Under the pieces are notes generated by a model, which was given only the letters and a program-made list of their open reading frames with translations, searched no databases and was not told the origin of the DNA. A program made the position numbers and the translations under genes. From assembly GCF_003386205.1 (NCBI RefSeq), contig NZ_QRDY01000016.1, positions 56,917 to 120,916 on the forward strand: 64,000 bases of DNA, read 5' to 3'. Positions 1-8,475 of this stretch are shown piece after piece (the stretch's first letter is position 1; each line of letters opens with the position of its first letter). The stretch comes from Cohnella lupini (lineage in GTDB: Bacteria; Bacillota; Bacilli; Paenibacillales; Paenibacillaceae).

Positions 1-382
1 CGACTATACGCATCAGGATTTTACCAAGAGCGATCTAACCTATGATGTTATCTTCGACGCGATAGGCAAAAGTTCGTTTTCGCGGTGTAAGAGCTCGTTA
101 AAACAAACAGGGATCTATCTGTCGACCGTTCCTAAATTGGGAACCCTGCTGCGCATGGCATGGTCTTCGAAGTTCGGCGGACGAAAAGCCATCTTCACGG
201 CCGCGGGCTTGCAGCAGAGCAAAGAGAACTTGGCTTTCTTGAAAGAACTCTTCGAGGCGGGAAAGCTTAAGGCAATCATCGATAGGCGCTATCCTTTGGA
301 ACAGACCGCCGAAGCTCATAGGTACGTGGAAACGGGGCGGAAAAAGGGGAACGTGGTTATAACTGTGGGACATCGATCTTGA
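1..382 (+). CDS. Zinc-type alcohol dehydrogenase / quinone oxidoreductase family (MDR), C-terminal part
   Basis: The reading frame is open from base 2 to the TGA at 380-382, so the gene begins before the window; about 126 residues are visible. They include [13 protein letters not shown], the second half of a Rossmann NAD(P) domain, then the closing segment [20 protein letters not shown], which is the usual C-terminal signature of MDR-family NAD(P)-dependent dehydrogenases. The likely reaction is NADPH-dependent reduction of an enone or quinone, but the substrate cannot be read from this end. A hairpin terminator follows directly. Confidence 0.8.
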   Translation, partial: DYTHQDFTKSDLTYDVIFDAIGKSSFSRCKSSLKQTGIYLSTVPKLGTLLRMAWSSKFGGRKAIFTAAGLQQSKENLAFLKELFEAGKLKAIIDRRYPLEQTAEAHRYVETGRKKGNVVITVGHRS

Positions 383-394
383 GCGAAAAAACCC

Positions 395-442
395 GACCCT
401 AGAATCGGCACTCTTTAGAGTACACGATCCTAGGGTCTTTTT
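395..442 (+). terminator. Rho-independent terminator
   Basis: The arms GACCCTAGAATC and GATCCTAGGGTC pair with one mismatch and are followed by five T. It lies 12 bases after the dehydrogenase stop. Confidence 0.8.
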
Positions 443-483
443 GATGGATTATGGAAGTATTGGGTCAGTGACTGCGATCTAGT

Positions 484-714
484 GGGGTACCAATGGTAAT
501 GAATCAAGGTAAGTAAGATGCTAATCATCCTTATTCCAGCTAATGCGTCAAAATGGATTGAAAGTAGGATGGAGAACATCACTATAGATCGAATTTCTGA
601 AAAGAATAGTACAAAAGTAGAACCATAATAATGATTAACATCTTTATTCGTCATACATTTGGTAACGCGTCTCAAAATACATTGAAAGTCATCGCTATTG
701 GAAATGAAAGACCT
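484..714 (+). repeat. Four-box intergenic repeat element, copy A
   Basis: A non-coding stretch that aligns without visible gaps, at roughly two-thirds identity by eye, with the reverse complement of 11857-12084. It contains four boxes of the form CATCnnTAT at 526, 577, 639 and 690, spaced 51, 62 and 51. Boxes are preceded by AAAGTAGGATG-like sequence, so the element reads as a degenerate tandem array. The last box is 139 nt before the start codon at 829. ATCGCTATT of the last box (691-699) also has a perfect inverted partner AATAGCGAT at 749-757. The rest of the 383-828 gap holds the terminator upstream and a sigma-K-like promoter downstream. Confidence 0.75.
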
Positions 715-766
715 AAACTAAGACCATTTTCCTCTTACCCATCATCGAAATAGCGATTCCCCTGTA

Positions 767-794
767 ACGCCAACCTAGGCGTTCGCATACAATA
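767..794 (+). promoter_or_regulatory. Candidate sigma-K promoter
   Basis: AC at 767-768, a 17-nt spacer, then CATACAATA at 786-794. This matches the sigma-K consensus (AC, N16-17, CATANNNTA). It would start transcription near 801, about 28 bases before the ATG at 829, and fits late mother-cell expression of the two small genes downstream. It is a motif match only. Confidence 0.5.
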
Positions 795-828
795 CCCCAT
801 CTTCGAACGTTACGGGGGGTCTTCTAAC

Positions 829-1158
829 ATGAGCTCGTCAATTACGGCAAACGAACAGCTGACGCCGATCTACAAGTGCGATAACCAACACCATGAGACG
901 TTGAAGTCCATCAAAGACCATGTTCATCACTTATGCTCTCACCATGCTAATCGATGGGTCAAAGTAGAGACGATGGACGGCGACGTCTTCGAGGGACACA
1001 TCGTTCACTGCGACAGAGGAATCGTATACTTGTCCCTGTCGAACGAGGGTTATGCTCGCGGTTTCTTCCCAGGCCCGTATCCGGGTCCCGTTAACCCTTA
1101 TAACAACTTCGTGCTTCCGCTCGTTCTTTTTAACCTACTGGCTATTTCCTTGATCTGA
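829..1158 (+). CDS. Small protein with LSm/Sm-like segment, probable spore protein
   Basis: A 109-residue protein. The middle, WVKVETMDGDVFEGHIVHCD (about residues 43-62), has the turn pattern of an Sm-like or ribosome-maturation-type beta barrel. Next come a glycine/proline-rich stretch (FFPGPYPGPVNPYNN) and a hydrophobic C-terminus (VLPLVLFNLLAISLI). The N-terminal third is His/Cys-rich. A G-rich ribosome site (813-818) precedes the ATG. The sigma-K-like promoter and the Pro-rich partner downstream suggest a spore-coat or spore-surface role, but this is inference. It is not a recognised named gene. Confidence 0.6.
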   Translation: MSSSITANEQLTPIYKCDNQHHETLKSIKDHVHHLCSHHANRWVKVETMDGDVFEGHIVHCDRGIVYLSLSNEGYARGFFPGPYPGPVNPYNNFVLPLVLFNLLAISLI

Positions 1159-1205
1159 TCTAAGAACAAGATCGTAACAACACGACTACCTAAGGAGTGA
1201 TCCTA

Positions 1206-1502
1206 TTGGCCTTTACGCCTCCTTTCGGACAGCAAGGCGGGCTTGAGCCCCCTACTTCGCCGCCGCCTCAATTCGTTCCCCAACAACCGCTAGCTTCGGC
1301 GCAGGCGCTTGCCATCGATCCGGGAGCCATCTCCCGCTGCCTGTTCCGCAATACGTACATTTGGCCGCAAAACGGCGCCGGCTTCTGGTTCTACCCCGTT
1401 TTCGTCGGTCGTACGTCCATATCCGGCTTTCGGTGGAACGGCTTCTTCTGGATGTTCTCCGGCTTCGATCTTCAACGTATCGATTCGTTCACTTGCTTCT
1501 AA
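1206..1502 (+). CDS. Proline-rich small protein with aromatic C-terminal domain, probable spore protein
   Basis: 98 residues from a TTG start at 1206, chosen because AAGGAG at 1192-1197 lies 8 nt upstream. The N-terminus is rich in P and Q (LEPPTSPPPQFVPQQP). The C-terminal half (CLFRNTYIWPQNGAGFWFYP, then FVGRTSISGFRWNG) is aromatic-rich and resembles a family of small Bacillales spore proteins of unknown function. It lies 47 bp after the LSm-like gene and probably shares its transcript. A long hairpin closes the unit. Confidence 0.6.
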   Translation: MAFTPPFGQQGGLEPPTSPPPQFVPQQPLASAQALAIDPGAISRCLFRNTYIWPQNGAGFWFYPVFVGRTSISGFRWNGFFWMFSGFDLQRIDSFTCF

Positions 1503-1527
1503 TGCCTCTAATTCCGTTATAGACCAA

Positions 1528-1575
1528 AAGAACCGTTGAGCTCCTGCCGATTACGGCGGGGGCTCAACGGTTCTT
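1528..1575. terminator. Long hairpin, probable bidirectional terminator
   Basis: The arms AAGAACCGTTGAGC and GCTCAACGGTTCTT are perfect, with a smaller GC-rich stem inside. It lies between convergent genes ending at 1502 (+) and 1622 (-). The T-rich flank is better on the minus strand. Confidence 0.7.
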
Positions 1576-1621
1576 CGGTTTAACTTAACAATCACCAATT
1601 ACATATTTACATCGTCCGCGA

Positions 1622-2629
1622 CTACTTCGCGAAACGATGAGAGCCTATCGTGCCGACCGTCGAAAGGCCGGACCAGAAGTCGCCTTTGGTCACTCTCGGA
1701 TTGTAGAAGTAGACGGCGCCTTCCACGTTGTTCTTGCCGTTCAAGGCGTCCTTGGCGGCGCGAAGCGCGGTTGCCTTCGGTACGCTTCTATCCAACAACC
1801 CGTTATGGGCCGGCGGAAATTGCTTTCCGGAGTAGATTACGTCACGGATCGTCTTCGGAAACCGCGAGTCCTTCACCCGGTTTAGAATGACGTTCGCCAC
1901 CGCTAACTGGCTTTCATAGGACTCATCCCCGACCTCGACTTGCGTAATCTTGGCCAGCAATAGCCGATCTTCTTCCGTGAAGGGCTTCGCCTCGCGGTCG
2001 AATAGGGTAGGAATCACTACGCGAAGCTTCGTTCCCACTTCGATGCTGTCCTTAGCCTTCAGGCCATTACGCTTTAACAGCTCGTCGTTGCTGCTACCCA
2101 TCTGCTTGACGATCTCGGTCAAGCCGAATTGCTCCGTCACGACGGCGCGAGGCACCGATTCAAGCCCGGCAACCCGCTCCTCCTCGTTCCAGTTCACCCT
2201 CGCATGCAACAACTCCGCGGCATCGCGCAACGGAATATACATCCGGCCTTCCTCCACGAATGGAGCATCGTCCATAACATAGCGCGTACCGTTAAAGTAG
2301 ACGACCGGTACCCCGTTGCCTAATATAATTCGATCTCCATATGCGGTATTAATCGTCGTTTCTTCGCTATTGTTATTCCAATCGACTTGCGCCCCGAACA
2401 TCCTGGATAACAGCGCGACGGGCAAATACAGCCTTCCCGACGTTACTATCACCGGATCCTTTAACTTTACGTCTTTCCCGTCCAACGTGACGGTAATAGG
2501 CTTCGTTGCAGCCGGCTTTTCCTGGGCGGTTATTGCGCTAAGCGGCATCGTTGCCAATAAGAGCAGAGCCAAGATCGCAACGAGAATTGGCTTGCTAATC
2601 TGCTTGTTCTTCTTCTTTTCCAGAGTCAA
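1622..2629 (-). CDS. Secreted cell-wall hydrolase: stalk domain, LysM-like segment and SleB-type hydrolase
   Basis: 335 residues. A signal peptide or anchor (ILVAILALLLLATMPLSAI) is followed by a copper-amine-oxidase-N-type stalk domain at about 46-155 (DPVIVTSGRLYLPVALLSRM, FVEEGRMYIPLRDAAELL). Next is a LysM-like segment at about 165-210. The C-terminal Hydrolase_2 domain (about 222-335) carries VGDESYESQLAVANVILNRV, matching SleB/CwlJ spore-cortex lytic enzymes, and ends in VGTIGSHRF. The expected role is peptidoglycan cleavage during germination or growth; SleB members act as lytic transglycosylases with a catalytic Glu. It is monocistronic and divergent from the chemoreceptor gene at 2831. 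Confidence 0.85.
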   Translation of the reverse strand: MTLEKKKNKQISKPILVAILALLLLATMPLSAITAQEKPAATKPITVTLDGKDVKLKDPVIVTSGRLYLPVALLSRMFGAQVDWNNNSEETTINTAYGDRIILGNGVPVVYFNGTRYVMDDAPFVEEGRMYIPLRDAAELLHARVNWNEEERVAGLESVPRAVVTEQFGLTEIVKQMGSSNDELLKRNGLKAKDSIEVGTKLRVVIPTLFDREAKPFTEEDRLLLAKITQVEVGDESYESQLAVANVILNRVKDSRFPKTIRDVIYSGKQFPPAHNGLLDRSVPKATALRAAKDALNGKNNVEGAVYFYNPRVTKGDFWSGLSTVGTIGSHRFAK

Positions 2630-2830
2630 TCGGACTCCCTTCGATAACCTTCTCTTTTTTTAAGTTATCAAGAAACGGTCCCGGCTGTAAAGTTTATGAG
2701 ATATATTTCATTTTCCGCAGACGATATCCGGATCTCAATCGGTGCCGACTTCTTATGTTCACGAGGCTTTCCGACGATATAAATAGAGGACAGAAACAGA
2801 ATTCGTTTTATTAGGAAAGGAATTGAATAG

Positions 2831-3652
2831 ATGAACAACAATGTCAAATCGCTGGAAAGTCTCGTGACGCTCCTGCCTATTATACAAGCTGCCGTTCCGG
2901 CAGATATGTCTATCGCCGTGTGCGATCGTACCCAATTCATTGCCTATTATCCCGGGGAAAATATCAATCTCGGAATCGGCGTCGGGCATAAATTGAATCC
3001 CGAGGAACCTCTCGTTATAGCCATGACGGAAAATACATTCTTCCGGGGAGATGTTCCGGCCGAGTTCTACGGCTTCGAATTCACCGGCACGGCTCTTCCG
3101 GTTCACGATGATCAGGGCATCGTCATAGGCGGAGTCGCCGTTCAAATTCGACGGCACAGCGAGCTGATCGAGCTCGCGAACCAGATCGTCGTCGCCCTGT
3201 CCCAAGCGAACGATAAAATCGTTCAAGCCGTCAGCGGATCCAACGCCATAGCCGATCTTAACCGCCGACTGCTCGTCCTCTCGCAAGAGGGGGGTCAAAG
3301 CGTGGAGAAGACGAATCAAGTGGTGTCGGTTATCAAGAACGTTGCCGATCAATCGAATTTGCTCGGCTTGAACGCTTCGATCGAAGCGGCGCACGCCGGG
3401 GATAAAGGCAGGGGCTTCGGCATCGTAGCCGGAGAGATTCGCAAGCTGTCCCTGGAAACGATCGCATCTACGAAGGATATCCGCCAAACGCTGCAGGAAC
3501 TTAAAGAGGTGACGCATCAGATCGGGGAAGCTATTAACCAAGTGGCTTCGATCAGCAAGGAGCAGGCGGTGTCGACGGAGCAAATATCGGCCTTTATCAA
3601 AGAGATTCAGGAAATGACCGGTCACTTGAATGACTTTGCCCGTAAGCTGTAG
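2831..3652 (+). CDS. Soluble methyl-accepting chemotaxis-type receptor (YfmS-like)
   Basis: 273 residues with no transmembrane segment. The N-terminal half (about 1-120) is a small sensor domain (VCDRTQFIAYYPGENINLGI). The C-terminal half is a short MCP signalling coiled coil with the hairpin tip [20 protein letters not shown] and KGRGFGIVAGEIRKLS. The size and layout match B. subtilis YfmS, a cytoplasmic chemoreceptor working with CheA/CheW. A ribosome site AGGAAAGGAA precedes the ATG. The ligand is unknown. Confidence 0.85.
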   Translation: MNNNVKSLESLVTLLPIIQAAVPADMSIAVCDRTQFIAYYPGENINLGIGVGHKLNPEEPLVIAMTENTFFRGDVPAEFYGFEFTGTALPVHDDQGIVIGGVAVQIRRHSELIELANQIVVALSQANDKIVQAVSGSNAIADLNRRLLVLSQEGGQSVEKTNQVVSVIKNVADQSNLLGLNASIEAAHAGDKGRGFGIVAGEIRKLSLETIASTKDIRQTLQELKEVTHQIGEAINQVASISKEQAVSTEQISAFIKEIQEMTGHLNDFARKL

Positions 3653-3694
3653 ACACGGAAGCGATGACGAACGCTAAGCTGTCGGAGGAATACA

Positions 3695-3725
3695 AAGAGC
3701 TGTCGAGACTATCTCGACAGCTCTT
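3695..3725. terminator. Hairpin terminator between convergent genes
   Basis: The arms AAGAGCTGTCGAGA and TCTCGACAGCTCTT are perfect with a 3-base loop. It lies between the chemoreceptor stop (3652) and the end of the peptide-binding gene (3742). Confidence 0.75.
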
Positions 3726-3741
3726 ATCCGTTATGCTCTTA

Positions 3742-5607
3742 TTACTCCTTGACGAACGGTTTGTCTTGGGAAACGGCGATCTGATAAGGATATAGATTCG
3801 TTCCGTCTCCGATCGCATAGTTCAATATCCGCTTGTTGACCGGAGCGAGCACGGCGCGGTACAGCGTCGGGAAGACCGGAATCTCGTCTACCATGAGCTT
3901 CTGCCACTGCTTGTAAATGTCTTGACGTACTTTCACGTCGAACGCTTTTTCCGATATGCCTTCCGCTAGCAGCCGATCATTCTCCGCGCTTTCATACCTT
4001 GGGAAGTTGTAAATCGCATCTTTCCCGTATAGACCCGAAGGGTCAACGTCAATACCCACGCTCCACGCGCCCTGGTAAACATCCACCTTAGGGTCATCCT
4101 CGCCATTGGCGCCGACGCGGTCATAGAAGGAGTTAAACTCCACCATTTCCAACTGCACGTTCAGTCCGATGGCCTGCCAGGACTGCACGTAATATTGGGC
4201 AAGCGGCTGTGCAATGTCGCCTCCGGTCATGGAAATGAAGTTAATGACTAATTCGCTTCCATCCGGATTGGTTCTAAATTTGCCATCCATCTTGTACCCT
4301 GCATCATCCAAAATTTTATTAGCCATTTCCGGGTCGTAAGCAACCCCCGGATTCGTAGAATCATGGTACTCCGGATGGGACGGAGGGATTAAGGTCGTAG
4401 CATTCCAGCGCAAGCCGTGATAGAACTTTTTGCCGACCTGATCGTTATCGACCGCAAGCCACATCGCTTTCCTCAAATTCACGTCGCCCATCTTAGCCTT
4501 TGCATCCGGAACGACCTTTCCGGCCTCTGCATCCCATTTTCCTAGCTTGAAGCCCATGTAAGTGTACGCCCGGTCAATCGTACCCAGGAACTCCACGTTG
4601 GAGAGAGTCGCGTTGTCCGGATATTGATCAACGGGGAATGAATCGACGAGGTCGACTCCGCCGGTTTCCAGCTGCTGAACGATAGTCGTTGGATTAATGA
4701 CCTTCAGAACAACCTCGTCCAAGGCAGGCTCGCCCCGCCAGTAATCCGGGTTTTTCTCGAAGACCACCGATTCCCCGGGAACGATGCTTTTTACTTTGAA
4801 CGGCCCGAAGCCGATCGGCTTCTCGCGTACTTCCGGAGATGCCGATATTTTAGCCACGTCCATGACGCCGAAGATATGCTTAGCTAGCGGATAGCTCCAC
4901 ACGCCGCCGGTCAATAAGGACGGCGTCGATTGAATATACGTTATCTTCAGCTTTTTCTCGGAAAGCACCTCTATCCCGGAGATGGTTTTCGCTTTGCCGT
5001 CATGGTATTCCGCCATCCCTACGATATTCGTGAAATTGGAATCGTACCGAGGACCGTCATACTTCGGGTTACCGATGACTTCATGGGCGAACAGCCAATC
5101 TTCGGCAGTTACCGGTTTGCCGTCTTGCCAGTTTACGTTGTCCCGAATCGTGAACGTAAACGTTTTGCCGTCCTCCGATACCTCATAGGTTGCAGCGCCG
5201 TCATTGGTGTATACGTAGCTCTTATCCCAAGTCAGCAGCCCTTCATCGAACCAGCTTAATACTTGAGAATCCGGGTCGCCGGAATAGAAGTTAAAGTTCA
5301 ACGTTCCTTCGAACGGCGTATCCGAAACGAGTCCGAATGTAATCGATCCCCCTTTTATCGCTTCGCCTTCGTTTTTCTTTACATTGCTGAAATCATTGAT
5401 GGAATAAAGTCCGTCCTCCGCGGCAGGCGTCTCGCTTGCACTTGGACTTGCGCTTGCACTAGACGTAGGAGTTGCCGTCTCCGTCGTAGCGGAAGGACTG
5501 CTTTCCTCGTTCCCATTGCCTGATGAACACGCCGCTAGCAACACGGTCAGCGCCATCATAATCGGAAAAAACAACGACCTTGCATTCACCGGCTTCTTCT
5601 TCGTCAT
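3742..5607 (-). CDS. oppA: Oligopeptide ABC transporter substrate-binding lipoprotein (OppA/AppA type)
   Basis: 621 residues from the ATG at 5607, which has GGAGGAGAG upstream. The lipobox LTVLLAACSS near residues 25-34 predicts a lipoprotein signal and a lipidated Cys. A Ser/Thr/Pro-rich linker follows. The rest is an SBP_bac_5 fold, with the family marker TFTIRDNVNWQDGKPVTAED. It captures peptides, or other large ligands, outside the membrane and passes them to the OppBC pore. It is the last gene of a five-gene minus-strand operon, 16 bp after oppC. The ligand cannot be read from sequence. Confidence 0.9.
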   Translation of the reverse strand: MTKKKPVNARSLFFPIMMALTVLLAACSSGNGNEESSPSATTETATPTSSASASPSASETPAAEDGLYSINDFSNVKKNEGEAIKGGSITFGLVSDTPFEGTLNFNFYSGDPDSQVLSWFDEGLLTWDKSYVYTNDGAATYEVSEDGKTFTFTIRDNVNWQDGKPVTAEDWLFAHEVIGNPKYDGPRYDSNFTNIVGMAEYHDGKAKTISGIEVLSEKKLKITYIQSTPSLLTGGVWSYPLAKHIFGVMDVAKISASPEVREKPIGFGPFKVKSIVPGESVVFEKNPDYWRGEPALDEVVLKVINPTTIVQQLETGGVDLVDSFPVDQYPDNATLSNVEFLGTIDRAYTYMGFKLGKWDAEAGKVVPDAKAKMGDVNLRKAMWLAVDNDQVGKKFYHGLRWNATTLIPPSHPEYHDSTNPGVAYDPEMANKILDDAGYKMDGKFRTNPDGSELVINFISMTGGDIAQPLAQYYVQSWQAIGLNVQLEMVEFNSFYDRVGANGEDDPKVDVYQGAWSVGIDVDPSGLYGKDAIYNFPRYESAENDRLLAEGISEKAFDVKVRQDIYKQWQKLMVDEIPVFPTLYRAVLAPVNKRILNYAIGDGTNLYPYQIAVSQDKPFVKE

Positions 5608-5623
5608 CCGTTTCTCTCCTCCA

Positions 5624-6544
5624 TTATCCTTTTCTTTGTCTCGCATCCGTCGCACGCTTTAATGCTTGACCGACGTTATTTATACTCAACATCAATACTA
5701 GAATCAGTAGCGATGCGGGTAACCATATCCACCATCTGGACTCTAGCGTTTGCGGGTCCGTAGCATAGCTGACTAAGGTGCCCAAGCTTGGCGTGCTCTC
5801 CGGAAAGCCGAATCCGAGAAAGGATAGACCGGACTCCAATCCGATATTGGCCGCCAAATTCAAAGTCATTGTTACGATAATAATGGAGCTTAAATTCGGC
5901 AGAACCTGTACTAGCATGATTTTCAAGTTGGAAGATCCCAACGTTCTCGAGGCCTGAACGTAATCCATCTCCTTCTCCTGCAACGCTTTGGATCGAATAA
6001 GCCTTGCAATCCCCATCCACAGAAAAGCTGTCATAATGAGAGAAAAGGATACGATGCTATACTTAGGCACTGCCGTGACGAACGCGATAACGATCATCAA
6101 AGTCGGTAAAATCATAAAGAAATCGACGAAACGCATAAAGATATTGTCGACCGTCCCCCCGAAATAGCCGGAGACGAGTCCCACCAAGACGCCTATCAGA
6201 CCCGTAAGCACGGTAACGATAATGCCAATGGACAATGAATTCCGGGTTCCGATGATTAATTGTCCGAATACGTCGCGTCCGCCATAATCCGTGCCCAGCC
6301 AGAACTGCTCGGAAGGAGGTTGCTTAAGCGAGAATAAATCTACCGAGACGATTTGTTCTTGATCAAGAACAAGCGATATTCCGAAGACGCTCAAGATGAC
6401 CAGGCATAAGAAGATCAAGGATATGAAAGCCACCTTGTCCCGCACGATTTCCCGCCATATGATTTTCCAGCCCGACGGACTCTTATTGGGTTGCTTGGCC
6501 GTGGGTTGCTTCGCCGAAGATATCGGGATCGGTGCCTTGTCCAT
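5624..6544 (-). CDS. oppC: Peptide ABC transporter permease (OppC type)
   Basis: 306 residues. The ATG at 6544 is preferred over the in-frame TTG at 6559 because GAGGTGG lies just before it. An N-terminal OppC_N segment (WREIVRDKVAFISLIFLCLV) is followed by the usual six-helix BPD_transp_1 domain, and the EAA-type loop (RTLGSSNLKIMLVQVLPNL) contacts the ATPases. It forms the membrane pore with OppB, whose gene lies 27 bp upstream in the operon. Confidence 0.9.
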   Translation of the reverse strand: MDKAPIPISSAKQPTAKQPNKSPSGWKIIWREIVRDKVAFISLIFLCLVILSVFGISLVLDQEQIVSVDLFSLKQPPSEQFWLGTDYGGRDVFGQLIIGTRNSLSIGIIVTVLTGLIGVLVGLVSGYFGGTVDNIFMRFVDFFMILPTLMIVIAFVTAVPKYSIVSFSLIMTAFLWMGIARLIRSKALQEKEMDYVQASRTLGSSNLKIMLVQVLPNLSSIIIVTMTLNLAANIGLESGLSFLGFGFPESTPSLGTLVSYATDPQTLESRWWIWLPASLLILVLMLSINNVGQALKRATDARQRKG

Positions 6545-6571
6545 TTCATTCCACCTCAACGTTTCCGGTTC

Positions 6572-7534
6572 TTATTTAATTCGAATACGGGGGTCAACTA
6601 TGCTTAAGGTAATATCCGAAATCAAAGCCCCGATTATGGAAGCCGCTCCGTACAATAAAACCAGGGAAGTTACGACGCTGAAATCTCGCAAAGAGATCGA
6701 GCTAAGGAACAACTGGCCCATTCCCGGATAGCTGAAAATATTCTCGATAAATATCGTCCCGCCGATCAGTCCGGTAATCTCGTAACCGAAAAATGCGGCG
6801 ATAGGCAATAACGAATTTCGCAAAATGTGCCGATTATACACGCGTGCCTCCGAGGCGCCCTTTGCTCTTGCGGTAATAATGAAATCCTTCTGCTTCGTGT
6901 CGATAATCTCGCTGCGCAGATATTGAACCGTTGTCACCGTCGTAATTAAAGCCATGGATATAGCCGGCAACAACAAGTGGTATATTTTGCTCGCTACGTA
7001 TTGAACGGTTCCGGGCTCCGTCCCCGGTTCAACGCTGCCTCCGGTCGGAAACCAGCCGAAGTGAAAGCCGAACACCCATAACATCAGTAGGGCAAATATA
7101 AACAACGGAGCCGCAAAGCCTATGTAGGTATAGCCCGTTATTAGCCGATCCGCCCACGTGTCGTTGAATCGTCCGCTAGTGATGCCGAGCGGAATTGCGA
7201 TCAGATAGGTAAGGATTAGAGTAGCTAGCGATAACCAAACGGTGTTCATCATCCGCTGACCGATCAGATCGGACACCGGCATTTTGAAACGGAACGACTG
7301 CCCGAAATCTCCTTGCACCGCCTGCGTAATCCAATCCCAATATTGCACGTGCCACGGATTGTTAAGACCAAGCCTCACGCGTTGCGCATCCATTGCGGCC
7401 GGATCGATGCTCGGATCGAGAAGACCCGTCAACGCATCGCCTGGCATGGCCTTAGCCATAAGGAAGACGAGAATGCTCAATAATAAAATTTGCGGGATCA
7501 TAATGACCAATCTTCTTGCTACCGTCCTCCACAT
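6572..7534 (-). CDS. oppB: Peptide ABC transporter permease (OppB type)
   Basis: 320 residues from the ATG at 7534, with GGGAGAGG about 9 nt upstream. A TTG at 7543 would have no room for a ribosome site. It has the OppB N-terminal helix (RRLVIMIPQILLLSILVFLM) and the permease domain with EAA-like loop AKGASEARVYNRHILRNSLL. It ends in SIVDPRIRIK, the typical OppB tail. It follows the OppF gene by 5 bp. Confidence 0.9.
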   Translation of the reverse strand: MWRTVARRLVIMIPQILLLSILVFLMAKAMPGDALTGLLDPSIDPAAMDAQRVRLGLNNPWHVQYWDWITQAVQGDFGQSFRFKMPVSDLIGQRMMNTVWLSLATLILTYLIAIPLGITSGRFNDTWADRLITGYTYIGFAAPLFIFALLMLWVFGFHFGWFPTGGSVEPGTEPGTVQYVASKIYHLLLPAISMALITTVTTVQYLRSEIIDTKQKDFIITARAKGASEARVYNRHILRNSLLPIAAFFGYEITGLIGGTIFIENIFSYPGMGQLFLSSISLRDFSVVTSLVLLYGAASIIGALISDITLSIVDPRIRIK

Positions 7535-7539
7535 CGTCC

Positions 7540-8475
7540 TCAACCTCTCCCAGGCAAAGCCACGAAATGCGTCTCTGAAATTGGTTTTAACGGATACGCC
7601 AAGCCGTCTTCGCCGAAATAGTTTCCATAAGCTAGCTCGTATTCGGTTCTAACCTCTTCGCGGAACTTGTATTTTTCTTCCCTCTTGGTAGGATCGATAT
7701 CGGGTATGGCCGAAATCAGACGCTTCGTATAGATGTGTTGCGGGTTATCGAAAATATCGTCGGTCGTACCCTGTTCCACGTAGCGTCCCTTGTACATAAT
7801 GCCGATCTGGTCGCACATATGGCGAACGATTCCGAGATCATGGCTGATCAATAAGTAAGTGAGGTTAAATTCCTTCTGAATATCCCGCATAAAATTCAAC
7901 ACCTGCGCCTGTACGGATACGTCTAAAGCGGATACAGGCTCATCCGCGATAATCAGCTTCGGCTTCAGCGCGATAGCTCTGGCAATGCCGATCCGCTGAC
8001 GTTGCCCGCCGGAGAATTCATGCGGGTATTTCAGAATCGATTCCGGCGACAGACCTACCTGCTCCAGCAGCTGCTGAACGCGAGCCTTCTCTTCGCTTGC
8101 GGACAACCTCTCGAAATTACGCAAAGGCTCGGAGATAATGTCCAGCACCCTTTTCTTCGGATTCAGCGAGGAATAAGGATCTTGGAAAATCATTTGAATG
8201 TCCCTGCGAAATGCCCCCTGCCTCTGCAAGTCGCCTGAAGTCAGTTGTCGCCCTTCAAACGTCACGCTGCCCGACGTAATCGAATTCAGTCCGATAATCG
8301 CCCGACCCGTAGTGGTTTTGCCTGAGCCGGACTCGCCTACAAGTCCGTAGGTTTGACCTTGCTCTATATCGAAATGAATGCCGTCTACGGCTTTGATCGG
8401 CTGGGTCTTCCTGCTGAACAAGCCGCCGCGGTTTGGAAAATGCACCTTCAAATCACGAACCTCAAGGAAGGACAT
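7540..8475 (-). CDS. oppF: Peptide ABC transporter ATP-binding protein (OppF type)
   Basis: 311 residues from the ATG at 8475, with AGGAGGAAC upstream. Walker A is GLVGESGSGKTT, the signature is FSGGQRQRIGIARAI and Walker B is LIIADEPVSALD. The C-terminal region has the peptide-transporter extension, although the family's last cysteine-rich part is shortened. It overlaps the upstream ATPase gene by 14 bp, so the two are probably translationally coupled. Confidence 0.9.
   Translation of the reverse strand: MSFLEVRDLKVHFPNRGGLFSRKTQPIKAVDGIHFDIEQGQTYGLVGESGSGKTTTGRAIIGLNSITSGSVTFEGRQLTSGDLQRQGAFRRDIQMIFQDPYSSLNPKKRVLDIISEPLRNFERLSASEEKARVQQLLEQVGLSPESILKYPHEFSGGQRQRIGIARAIALKPKLIIADEPVSALDVSVQAQVLNFMRDIQKEFNLTYLLISHDLGIVRHMCDQIGIMYKGRYVEQGTTDDIFDNPQHIYTKRLISAIPDIDPTKREEKYKFREEVRTEYELAYGNYFGEDGLAYPLKPISETHFVALPGRG

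Noticed and set aside
430..675. A minus-strand open frame of 81 residues across repeat element A
   Set aside because: The matching copy B does not preserve the frame and there is no ribosome site; the conservation is of box spacing, not of codons.
2689..2830. Sigma-D (motility) promoter before the soluble chemoreceptor
   Set aside because: TAAA and CGATAT-like sequences are present, but their spacing does not fit the consensus.
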